Source: Kappaphycus alvarezii
Lineage: Eukaryota; Rhodophyta; Florideophyceae; Gigartinales; Solieriaceae
Length of the DNA stretch: 64,000 nt
Assembly (NCBI GenBank): GCA_002205965.3
Contig: NADL03000682.1
Coordinates: forward strand, 1,054,001 to 1,118,000
Direction of reading: 5' to 3'
Shown here: positions 8,065 through 16,344 of the stretch, in pieces
How the letters are laid out: each line of letters starts with the position of its first letter
Numbering within the stretch: position 1 is the first letter of the stretch
The notes under the pieces: generated by a model
Told to the model about the DNA's origin: nothing
Database searches by the model: none
The model's input: the letters and a program-made list of their open reading frames with translations, nothing else
Made by a program: the position numbers and the translations under genes

Positions 8065-8354
8065 CGACCACAGATATCGAGATTCAAACACTGATCCGAG
8101 ATAACGAGGATGCCTTGCGACATATGGTCGCCTCGCAAAATAATCCAGCGGCATGGAGCTTGTTGCGAGATCTGGAGGCTGCAAAGAAGGAGTACAAGGC
8201 CATCCGCAGAGAGGAGAGGAAGGAAGCAAGGCGCGCTGTCAAAAAAGAGCGTAGACGGCGAATGAAGAGAAGTCTCCGACACCGTATCGTTAGGGGTAAA
8301 CGGGATGACGCAGTCACCGAAATATCAGGCTTATTTCAAAATTTGCGTCTCTAA
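8061..8354 (+). CDS. Hypothetical basic coiled-coil protein (97 aa)
   Basis: An intact ATG-to-TAA frame with context GAGCCATGACG. I do not recognise the family. The first third is acidic to neutral helix (DIEIQTLIRDNEDALRHM), the middle is amphipathic (LLRDLEAAKKEYKAIRR), and the last third is extremely basic (KKERRRRMKRSLRHR), ending with a hydrophobic tail. It has no signal peptide or membrane segment. Such a layout would suit a nucleic-acid-binding or nuclear protein, which is inference from composition only. It has a TATA-like box and pyrimidine leader upstream and is the best intact unspliced host-gene candidate in the first 15 kb. It could also be a first ORF of an unrecognised mobile element. 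Confidence 0.5.
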   Translation: MTTTDIEIQTLIRDNEDALRHMVASQNNPAAWSLLRDLEAAKKEYKAIRREERKEARRAVKKERRRRMKRSLRHRIVRGKRDDAVTEISGLFQNLRL

Positions 8355-8535
8355 GTTTGAAAAGTAGTCCTTTGGCAAATGTAAATACGTAAACTTGAAT
8401 TTGGTACAAATCTTGAAATCCTCATGCTCATGGAGAGTAACAGAAAACATGTTGGTAAATCTTTACGAGTTGTACAGTGTGGCACAGAAATTAACTACGA
8501 ATGCGGGCGGCGGTTGGAAGCATATCGTGCCTGCA

Positions 8536-8730
8536 TCACTTGGAGACTAAACGCAAAACGGGTAACGAAGTCGCGAAGCTCCTGTTGAGGAAGGAACTGC
8601 GACGGGAAGCAGCGAAGGAAGCAAGGCGGCGAAAGAAACCCTGGACGTTGTCGCCCATGGCGCCATAGATACCAACCCCGATAGGGGAGAGGAGGATATC
8701 GTTTTGGTCGCAGTAGGCAGCATTGGACAT
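8536..8730 (-). pseudogene. Third copy of the Y-G-x-x-G retroelement segment
   Basis: The minus-strand frame reads PIGVGIYGAMGDNVQGFFRR and AASRR, matching PIGIDIYVAPGPEG...FFRR...AAMRR at 6,430-6,490. Similarity continues at DNA level through GGTAACGAA (8,561) and GGCGGCGxAAGAA (8,624), so it is a diverged duplicate of the block at 6.36-6.49 kb. No longer gene surrounds it. Confidence 0.5.
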
Positions 8731-8759
8731 TGATGCCTGTCAGAGAGGAAGAGTGAAAT

Positions 8760-8955
8760 ACGACAAAGAGTTTTCTCGGAGGTGGGAGCCGCAGTGGCTC
8801 ACACCGTGAGACCTTTATATAGAGTATGACAGTAGAGAATTAAACATAAACTAATGGTCGTGATAAGATTCAAATAGAAGACCATACAACTCAAGTTGAT
8901 ATGACTCACACACCTAAGAGGTCGCAATGCCAACACCCCCCTCGACCTCAAGAGG
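8760..8955 (-). other. Copia element 1: polypurine tract and 3' LTR start
   Basis: On the minus strand, GAGGTCGAGGGGGG (plus 8,936-8,949) is followed by TGTTGGC (plus 8,929-8,935). TGTTGG is the most common LTR start in Ty1/copia elements, and it lies just after the end of the RNase H frame at 8,986. A TATATAAAGG box (plus 8,812-8,821) fits an LTR promoter. The LTR end is not clear, and I found no matching 5' LTR near 13 kb. Confidence 0.65.
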
Positions 8956-8985
8956 GAGTAACTCAAAGCGCATCACTACGGATGA

Positions 8986-9330
8986 TTAGAATCTTTCCAA
9001 TAAGTGTCTTCGTGAGTATATCAGCGTGGTTGTCTTTTGATGCCACGTACTTGATATCAACGAGTCGATCTTTAACAGCATCCAACATATGATTGAAGCG
9101 AGTATCACATGTTTCACCCTTCTTATTCTAAGATACTCCTTCGTGCATTGAATGGTGCCTAAATTGTCTTGACGGATTGGAACTGGTTCCAGAAGGAGGA
9201 TTGAAATTTCATCCATTACGTTGTGAACCCATTGAATTTGACGGACACATTCAGACAAAGCATAGAACTCTGCTTCAGATGTGGAAAAGGCTGTTGATGT
9301 TTGTAGTTTAGGACTCCAAATGACTGGAAA
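8986..9330 (-). pseudogene. pol: Copia 1 RNase H domain
   Basis: RNase H of a Ty1/copia polyprotein. The frame reads MSECVRQIQWVHNVM, then PIRQDNLGTI, which holds the conserved Asp of the DNxxxI motif, and VKHV in place of the usual KHID. It ends with LLERF just before a stop at 8,986, near the polypurine tract. The sequence linking it to the RT lies in another frame (about 9,260-9,400). Confidence 0.8.
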
Positions 9331-9379
9331 GCCGCCAATGCTGATGTAGTATCCCCCTCTGGATCGAGGCTTCTCGAGA

Positions 9380-10115
9380 TCTCTGCCCTAGTCAGCGTCA
9401 GACAAGCTTCAACGTTCAGCTGCACATGTTTTGATAGCTGTAACGTAAAGTGACGAGTACCCTTGATATACCGAACAACGTTCTCTAAGCAGCTCCAGTG
9501 TTCTGGTTTCGGTGCATATGCAAACTTTCCGAGTAGCGAAACTGTAGTGGTAAGGTCAGGGCGCGTTCGTGTGCTTAGAAAAGTAAAGATCCAAGAGCTT
9601 CTCGATATGGAACATTTTCCATACGGAGACATTCTTCCTCAGTTTATGGTGTTCTTTCATTGTACAAACAGTTTCTATCAGGCAGTGGATACGAGAGTGG
9701 CCTCGCGGTTGTCATGATACATATATTGATAATGTCGTCAATCAGTGGTTGCTGATGGAGGTGTACTGTTGAGTCTGTTTCATTGATGGATACACCCAAG
9801 TAGAGATCGGTTCGTCCTAGATCAGTTACATCATATTGCTCCGAAAGTTTCCTTTTCGTCCTCTGGTTTAGCTTAGTTGGTCCAAATGCTGATGCCATTA
9901 ACATATGCCAAAAGGATGACACACTCCTTCCCAGTAGTGTAGGTAAACATACATTGATGCGATATTGCTTGCCTGAATCCAATTGATTCAAGTGGGAAGA
10001 AAGATTTTTCGAACCAGGGTTTAGGAGCCTTTCGAGTTCCATAAAGAGACTTCACGAGCTTGACGACACGACCATCAGCTTCCGCCACTCCTGGTATTTT
10101 TGGTAGCGAATCCAA
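9380..10115 (-). pseudogene. pol: Copia 1 reverse transcriptase with substituted YVDD box
   Basis: Minus-strand frames carry GVAEADGRVVKLVKSLYG and RKAPKPWFEK (RVT_2 motifs), then LLAYVNGISIW, DLGRTDLYLGV and STRTRPDLTTTVSLLGKFA with HWSCLENVVRYIKGT. The active-site box, YVDD in functional copia RTs, reads YVNG here (about 9,890), so both catalytic aspartates are lost. Frame changes occur near 9,640 and 9,880. This copy could not reverse-transcribe. Confidence 0.88.
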
Positions 10116-10156
10116 ATTGGTTTGTTATCAGGGATAGTAGCATGTAGAAAGGCACC

Positions 10157-10822
10157 CTAAATATCAATGTGATGACGATCCCAACTGCGAGTCACTGAGA
10201 TTGTAACAAAAAGGAGAAAATGCTCACAGTTGAGCACAAGTGCATAAAGCTCAGGCTTATTGCAGTTGACTTGAAAGTTAACTCTTGCTACTAGGCGGGC
10301 TTTGAAGCGAGCAAGTGCAATATTATGATCGCGTTCGAGACGGAGAATTATGCACGAGGGAATAGGTTTTCCATGATCAGAATCCGCATTGATGTATGTA
10401 CCAAGATTTAAAATTGTTTCAACCCCCTTCTTGATACTTTCCATCCTAAAAGGTGCTTCTGGGGACTTCAGTGCTTGTTGGAGACCAGGTTCATCGTCTT
10501 TACATATTTTAGATGGCAGCATTTGGGAAACTGAGTAGGAAGCAGCAGTATGGGCTTCTTCAATATCAGATGGATAGCCACCCAAGTCAAGGTCTAAGTG
10601 GATTCTTTCGCCGGACAATATGTTAAGTGAGTATGGAGTTGTCATCTTCAAATTTCTCTGAGGCATTTGGATCAGGAATGGAAAAGAGAGGGTGATCAAC
10701 ACCACTTTCTTGTGCTGTTTCGTTGTCAATGTGTTAATTAGTGATAATCTAGGAAATTCGGTCTCGAGGAAACGAATATGTTTCGTCTGCACGATTCCTT
10801 GAGAGATTAAAGTGTGGTGCAT
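10157..10822 (-). pseudogene. pol: Copia 1 integrase-RT linker and RT N-terminus
   Basis: The frame includes EPGLQQALKSPEAPFRMES, then LGTYINADSDHGKPIPS and ARFKARLVARVNFQ. These match the start of the RVT_2 domain of copia pol (EAL.SPE, GKxIP, RFKARLVAxGxxQ). It ends with SWDRHHIDI near 10,157, where family members continue into the QGAFLHA segment. It precedes the RT block with a frame break at about 10,130. Confidence 0.85.
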
Positions 10823-11710
10823 GTTTCCTTGAATGAGGCCGAGATTGATACCTTCCTTAGCCTGGGATCCATTTTACAAACCTGGTTTTCATTCTGTAGA
10901 ACCAGCGCGCGGCATCCAAAGGCTTTGAGATGCCTAGCGTAAGAAGGATACTCATTGAACAGTGCTGCATACCGTATCTGTTTAGTCGTATGGTGTACAG
11001 CCAGGTTGCGAGCATCCATAACTTTGTTCAAAACTTAGTTACAATATTTCGTTGGAAGTTTGGCATGAGACAGGGTAGCTCTGATGGCATCTTGTGGAAC
11101 GCCTATGTAGCGTTCAGGCAGTCCGTTTGAGGATATCGTGTTAGTGCTATTGCGAGAAACGTTGATACCAAGCTGTTTGACATGCTTCTGAGCCTGATAA
11201 AATTCTTTTCCACCATCCGAGTGTAGAGAGGACATTCTTTCCTGATTGACGTTCAAACCAATTTTTGAAGTTGATTATGTGTTGAGAAGCTTCTCACTTG
11301 TTGGTGAGGGGCTTTCCGTAAATTAACCGGCTACAGTCATCAACAATGATAAGATAATATCGGTGTCCTTCTTTTGATTATATGCCAGTTTCAGTGAAAT
11401 CAGTTTGCAGATAAAACGGCCTTTCCTTGAAGTCAGGTTCCCAGAGTAGGACTAACGATATTTACTTCTCGTGCAAGGGACACGTTCACTGTTAAAATCA
11501 TTGTTCTGTAGGAGGAGATTCTCATTCAACATGCGTTTGATATCATTTTGGTGTACAGCATGGGACATTCGCCAATGCCATAAACTGACATCTTGATTAA
11601 TTCCCTTCGAAGGTGTAGAGTCAGTGGCGTCAAAATCATCATCCACGGAGTCCGATTCTGTCTCTGAATTCTGTTCTTAATGGCTCGACAGTGCAGCTTT
11701 GTTTGCAAGA
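10807..11710 (-). pseudogene. pol: Copia 1 GAG-pre-integrase and integrase
   Basis: Minus-strand frames carry SLWHWRMSHAVHQNDIKRML (GAG-pre-integrase, about 11,600-11,540), MSSLHSDGGKEFYQAQKH (integrase core with the second catalytic Asp, about 11,240), SSNGLPERYIGVPQ with the catalytic Glu (about 11,130), and HLKAFGCRALV plus KMDPR in the C-terminal part. Several breaks separate the pieces. The segment holding the first Asp (about 11,300-11,450) has no clear open frame. Confidence 0.85.
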
Positions 11711-11970
11711 CAGCGAACCTTTGCCATGAGTGCGCAGTTATGTTCTGAGAGAACTGAAGAATAAGTTCGCTCCAAAAGTCCTCTGAATTATAATAGAGGC
11801 CATCCTTGTGTTTTGGAGCTGAGTCAATTATCTGAAAATCATTTTCAATGTCGATTAATAAAGGCTATATTAATCGAATTTCTGGTAGAAAGAGGACAGC
11901 AATTCCTTTTGCTGTTAGGGCTGGAATGGATAGCAAGCTCATCGCCAAATCAGGTGAGACAAGAGTATCG

Positions 11971-12180
11971 CTAAGGTGAAACAGATGTAGTTGTACCGTT
12001 AAAACTACATTCAAACTGTCGCATTCCTTGCTCAGTAGCGAAAATGGTGGAGTCATCCCCAAGAGAAATATTAATGTGACATGATTGGGACTCACTGAGG
12101 TGTGCCGTGTTCGGAGTAATATGAGTGGTCGTACCAGAGTCCAGCATTAGTAGATCTGAGTGTTGAGAGCGCATCGTCAA
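11971..12180 (-). pseudogene. pol: Copia 1 aspartic protease
   Basis: The frame carries LLMLDSGTTTHITPN, the DSG active-site triad and following His of copia proteases, intact, then SCHINISLGDDSTI and a Gly-rich strand. The rest is lost through a stop at 11,971. Its function would be to cut the Gag-Pol precursor. It follows gag directly. Confidence 0.85.
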
Positions 12181-12194
12181 TGCCTCGATTTTTG

Positions 12195-12935
12195 CTACTG
12201 CAGCTCTGCTTCGATTATGCTTATTTTGGTGGCGGGATTGACTGTTCTCCTATCGTTGTCCTTCTTGTCAGATATGTTAGGTGCATGCTTCTCTGTATTG
12301 TTATTCTGCGAGTTACTACTGTTCTTTTTCCTGAGGTTGAGACGATTATTTGGATTACGAGGATTCAAATAGCAATTCATGGTACTGTGGCCATGTCGTC
12401 TGCATATGCCACATTTCGGTCTCGCAGAGTTGGTTAGCTCCGAACGGTAATTGGCGAGCGATCGAGTTTCATCAAGAAAGCGGGATGACAGTTTCCCAAC
12501 TCGAATTCTCAGATGGAAGCGTTTTGATGGTGGCGCAAACTGGGTTGAGTTCGGATGCAGAAATAGATGACACCAGTAAGGCAACAGAAATCTCTTCGGG
12601 TAGTTTTGTGTCCATGCTCGCCGGTTGTTCGACAATGCCGTCCATATTATCTTTATGGTTGCCCATATTTTTCTCAGTACTGGAGTATCAAAGGGTGCCA
12701 AATTCACAAATTTTTGCAATGCGGGATGCAGTCTACTTTGAGGCGTATCGATCGATAAGTCACTTCAGCATCTTATAGGGATGTTCCATTTCTGACTGGA
12801 CAACGCGCAAAGCTTCATTTGAAAGAGCGGCGACGATGATTCCACTGGCTTTCTTCTGCTTATTCTCGAACTCTTTGCGTTTATTGTCGTCGCTTGAGAA
12901 AGGATTGCGACTGTGTTGAAGGACTAAACCAATGA
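12195..12935 (-). pseudogene. gag: Copia 1 gag with zinc knuckle
   Basis: Capsid/nucleocapsid precursor. The N-terminal part (about 12,930-12,760) reads KKASGIIVAALSNEALRVVQ and HPYKMLK, typical of copia gag. The middle is in another frame (12,666-12,472) with LVSSISASELNPVCATIKT. The C-terminal part has the zinc knuckle CGICRRHGHSTMNC (CX2CX4HX4C, about 12,425-12,384), then an Asn-rich basic tail. At least two frameshifts break it, and no credible start codon remains. Confidence 0.85.
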
Positions 12936-12939
12936 CTTT

Positions 12940-13590
12940 TGGGTTTATACACGCATAAAGAACCCGTACCTTGCACACTACCACTGTACGATGTACTAGT
13001 CCACTTCCCAGTGTACATTGTGCATTCAACTGTATAATGTACGAGCGAACCGGTCCGAGCAGACCGCAACGCTGGTAGTCACGCGACACTAAACTCGCGC
13101 GAGACGCCCTTTACTCATTGCGGGCCACGGGCATTACACAAAATAACATACTACAGCACCCTTTCCCCCACACATAGGGGCTCTCTTTCCTACTCTCTCC
13201 CCGTCCAACTAACTAACAGACCACGTCCTCTACCCCTGTTGTCAGCCTTTCACCGTACCACATCCATCTGCTCAACTGCCGTGAGGCAAACGACCGAGGT
13301 GCTGATAAACAGCTGGTATGCGCCCAATATGCAACCAATTCTCTAAACTAACGATCAAGATTCTGATAAACACCCGATATAAGCCCGCAGCTGCCATATT
13401 CTCAATCGTCCAACGACCATTTCTCTTTTCCCCACATCTTTAATCGCTTAAAAACCCTTCGCAATTCCTTTTTCTCTTCTCCCGCAACGAAGACTCGCAC
13501 CATACAACTTGCTCGTTTTAGCATCAGCTGTCGTGCCCCTCACAAGAATATTGCCACAAGGCAGCGCGGTTGGCCATAGAAGTTTGACAG
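12940..13590. other. Junction sequence: GTAC-rich patch, then C/T-rich stretch
   Basis: I see no gene. 12,960-13,050 is rich in GTAC and TGTACA words, as at 50.7-51.25 kb. 13,130-13,220 and 13,410-13,500 are C/T-rich on the plus strand with CTTAAAAACCC at about 13,447, resembling the promoter-leader layout at 3.7 and 7.85 kb, but no convincing ORF follows on the plus strand. Confidence 0.4.
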
Positions 13591-13594
13591 ACGC

Positions 13595-13837
13595 TCATAA
13601 GCATGTGCCTCCACGTTTTTCATTCTTCGTCAAGTCTTTAGTCTGAATCCGGTCCTCAAGAAGACTTTGACTTTTCTTGTGGCGGTTTACGTCGCGACAA
13701 TCCAGGGTTCCCGTGGAGCTTATCACTGTGCCTCGATGAAGACTGAAACCGCCCAGATATGGGATCTTTGCTAGTTTTTTTGCTTTTGGAAATCCTTTCT
13801 CAGGCTCTCCGTGAATGTGTCGGCGATGACTATTCAT
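13595..13837 (-). CDS. Hypothetical hydrophilic ORF (80 aa)
   Basis: An ATG-initiated minus-strand frame starting MNSHRRHIHGEPEKGFPKA, rich in Lys, Arg, His and Ser with no hydrophobic segment. No family is recognised. It lies between a gypsy integrase tail and a copia element, so it may be a remnant of mobile-element coding sequence. The start is plausible (GGATAACAATGA) but unsupported by other evidence. Confidence 0.2.
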   Translation of the reverse strand: MNSHRRHIHGEPEKGFPKAKKLAKIPYLGGFSLHRGTVISSTGTLDCRDVNRHKKSQSLLEDRIQTKDLTKNEKRGGTCL

Positions 13838-14129
13838 TGTTATCCGTTCTAAAAGTTTGAAAGAAGATTATTGCGACAAGAGGAACTCACAGGAAACGAC
13901 GTTATGGTCGTAACTACTTTTCCGTCCGGAAGCACGAGCGGAGGATGAGGGAAAACCAGGGAGGCAGCAGCGCCGCTCACTAGTCACTAAAATTCAAGAC
14001 TTCACTCACAAAGTTTACGGTTTCTCTCCATGATTCCTTAGTACTTAGGCTTCTGTATGAATTGTTCGCCGTCATTGATCTTCAACCTGCTTTATTCCTG
14101 GTTATGCTGCTCTTGCTACATCAATTTTC

Positions 14130-14405
14130 TTGCTTTTCCTTAGATGAGGTAAATGAGCAGGTCTCGTCTTATACGGGACAATCCGACGCGCATGAATTGC
14201 TTTCCTTTTCACGCGACCGGTGGAGGAAAATAAATCTTAGCGTGAATGGTTCGTCTTAGTCACCCAGTTCGGTCCACAGAAATATGAATCGAAGGCCGGC
14301 CACTTGCGCTCCTTATTGAAGGCCGCATCATGCGCCACCAATACTACATCTCCAACTTCGAACTCCCTCAAGTTTACCTTGGTCTTTCGGGGCTCGCTAG
14401 ATTTC
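14130..14405 (-). pseudogene. pol: Ty3/gypsy integrase C-terminal fragment
   Basis: The minus-strand translation reads EFEVGDVVLVAHDAAF and RKWPAFDSYFCGPNWVTK, then after a stop RKAIHARRIVPYKTRP. This matches the C-terminus of the gypsy integrase at 1,950-2,145 (VLVVHGKAM, VKWPAFQTKY, RRAIHARRLVPYHQRP) almost segment by segment, so both come from one gypsy lineage. I could not see the duplicated domain after it. The upstream side is cut by a non-LTR fragment at 14,430. Confidence 0.75.
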
Positions 14406-14427
14406 TAAGCTGGAGAGTACCAAAGAT

Positions 14428-15290
14428 TTAGTGGGGGAAACGTACGTAAAGAGTGCATGACCTTGACTTCGTTCGAGCAGATGCGGTATTAGTGGGGAGC
14501 CAGTTGAGCATCGTCCAAATCTCGAAGGTACTGGAAGATGCGATCAGCGGTGGTTTGGAGCTCTGCGAAGAACTGAGAAGAAACGAATCCAAGTAAATAC
14601 GATATCTCAGAACGGTGAAACTGGGTAGGGTAGCGTAAAAGAGACAGGGTGGTGAAAAAGGGGGGTGAGAACAATAGAAGCCGTAAACTTTGGTCTTAGA
14701 AAGGTTGAGCTGGAACTCGACGAGAAATCCTTCGGTCCGGATGAAACAGATAGCGGCGGTGGCTTGGGAACGGGGAAGAAAAATTTTGCCGTTATCAGCA
14801 TACCAAACATTCAGGGCAGGTGAGAACTCCTGTAACGAGAGCAAGAGAGTGTTAAAAGGAAGGGCAAAAAGCAATAAATCGAGAGAAACATCTTGGCGAG
14901 TGCTATCTGAACTACGAAAGTAGAAGGGGCGCGTAAGCAAGATCTGTAAGAGCATCGCAAAGGATTTTTTTCAACGTCGGAGGCCTGGGGCATGCGTTTT
15001 TATTGACTAAAGAATGCGCTGATGGGAAATACAATTGAAAGCTTTGTAAGTGCCAACTTGGACCACACGCGTTCGTAGAATTCGGGGCTATGGGAAAGGC
15101 GGCGCACGAAATGAATTATTGAAGCAGCGCTGTTACTGACGCCCATCTCGACCTGATGGGGCCAAGCGTAGGATCAGAAGGCGATGAATGCTTTGTGTGC
15201 CCCGAGTCTAGAAATTATGCGTTGAAAGAGAAGCCAAACAGCGGTCGGACGAATTCCACCGTTTGGATTAGCAAGAGAAGTAAGACATAT
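14428..15290 (-). pseudogene. Non-LTR retrotransposon reverse transcriptase, copy 2
   Basis: Minus-strand pieces in order: LANPNGGIRPTAVW (about 15,280-15,240), VEMGVSNSAASIIHFVRR (about 15,155-15,100), STRQDVSLDLLLFALPFN (about 14,905-14,850), NVWYADNGKIFL (about 14,810-14,775) and LNLSKTKVYG (about 14,705). These are the RPIAVG, GVxxxAExxxHxVR, QGDPLGPLLFAL, YADDG and LNxxK motifs of a non-LTR reverse transcriptase. The catalytic YADD is YADN here, and the QGD motif is lost. Stops interrupt the first half. A related copy is at 15.95-16.34 kb. Confidence 0.75.
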
Positions 15291-15419
15291 CCGCATAAAT
15301 AGTAGAGTCAATGGGAAGAGGACTAGCAATAAGTACAGTATCTAAATTGAAAAGAAATATTTTAATTTAGTTGAGTGGCAATAAATCATGGTTTGTTTTT
15401 ATTATTTTATGACACACTG

Positions 15420-15940
15420 GCAGTAACTAATGTCGGTGAAAGTCAGATTTTTGGGAGATGAAATGTGCGATTCACGTCATTTCCACTCTTGGCTGATAGA
15501 TTTGGGCGATGAGTATGACACCAAGATATTTACTTTAAATAAAAGTATTCCTTCTAGTAATTTTCGTCCATACAATTTTCCTACATGCATTTTATGGTGC
15601 TTAGTACGTTTGTTTGGGACTTTAGGGTTAGATGAAGAGTCTAAATAAGCTGAGTGAACTGCTTCCTCTAGGAGAAGGAAGGGAAGCTGAGTGAAAAAGT
15701 CATGCGCAGGCCAGAATAATTGAGAATTTGAAAGTTAACCTCTTACCTAAGAAGCATTTGGTGTACGGTAATCACTGAGCATATGTCTCGGAATTTGCCC
15801 TTCTTTTCTCATTTGTATGCTTTGAATCCCGTCTTAATCCATCTCTTCGTATTACCACAGCAATACTTGTGTGGCACTTTTTTCACTTACAATACCTCCG
15901 TTCTAGGATAATCTCATTCGCGTCTGTTTATTGCTATTAA
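15420..15940 (+). repeat. Promoter-bearing dispersed repeat, copy b
   Basis: The most diverged copy of the repeat at 4,437-4,860. It retains GGACTTTAGGGTTAG (15,617), AAGAGTCTAAATAAGCTGAG (15,636-15,655), GAACTGCTTCCTC, ATTACCACAGCAATAC and AATACCTCCGTTCTAGGATAAT (ending about 15,912). The acidic ORF is absent. It abuts a non-LTR fragment on its right. Confidence 0.7.
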
Positions 15941-15947
15941 GGGGAAG

Positions 15948-16340
15948 CGTACGTAGCTACTGCATGACCTTATAGAGGTTCTCGCAAAACGGTTGAAGTT
16001 TAAAAGCCATTGAGTATAATAAAAAGCTCGAAGAGATTAGAAGATCGTTACACGGTGGTTTGGCGGATTGTTAAGAACTCGGGAATTTTCCTTAGTCAAT
16101 CAGAAATCCCGACACAGTATAAAAGGGTGGTATAGTAGGGGCATGGAATCGAAAAGGGGTGTGGGAAGGGGAGAAAATGTAAACTTGGGGCTCGAAATGT
16201 ACAGGTGGAACCATTTTGAAAACCTTTCGATAGGAAAAATAGATGAGGACAACGGCTTGAGAACATAGAAGGAAAATGCTACCTTCATCTGCATACCATG
16301 CATTCAGAGCAGGTGAGAACTTCCGTACGAAGAGCAAAAT
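15948..16340 (-). pseudogene. Non-LTR reverse transcriptase fragment, copy 3
   Basis: The minus-strand frame from 16,337 reads FSPALNAWYADEGSIFL and FEPQVYIFSPSHTPF, aligning with FSPALNVWYADNGKIFL and TKVYGFYCSHPPF of copy 2. The YADD box is YADE. DNA similarity continues to GGGGAAGCGTACGTA (about 15,950), matching GGGGGAAACGTACGTA at about 14,434, so both copies share the same downstream boundary. Only the catalytic region survives. Confidence 0.75.
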
Positions 16341-16344
16341 AGGA

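Larger units (their letters stand above)
8960..12935 (-). mobile_element. Ty1/copia retrotransposon 1, degenerate
   Basis: On the minus strand the order is gag with zinc knuckle, protease, GAG-pre-integrase, integrase, RT, RNase H, then polypurine tract and LTR start. Integrase before RT is the Ty1/copia order. About 4 kb is consistent with a nearly full internal region. Every domain is present but cut by frameshifts or stops, and the RT active site is substituted. The 5' side ends abruptly near 12,940 in unrelated GTAC-rich sequence. Confidence 0.93.
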
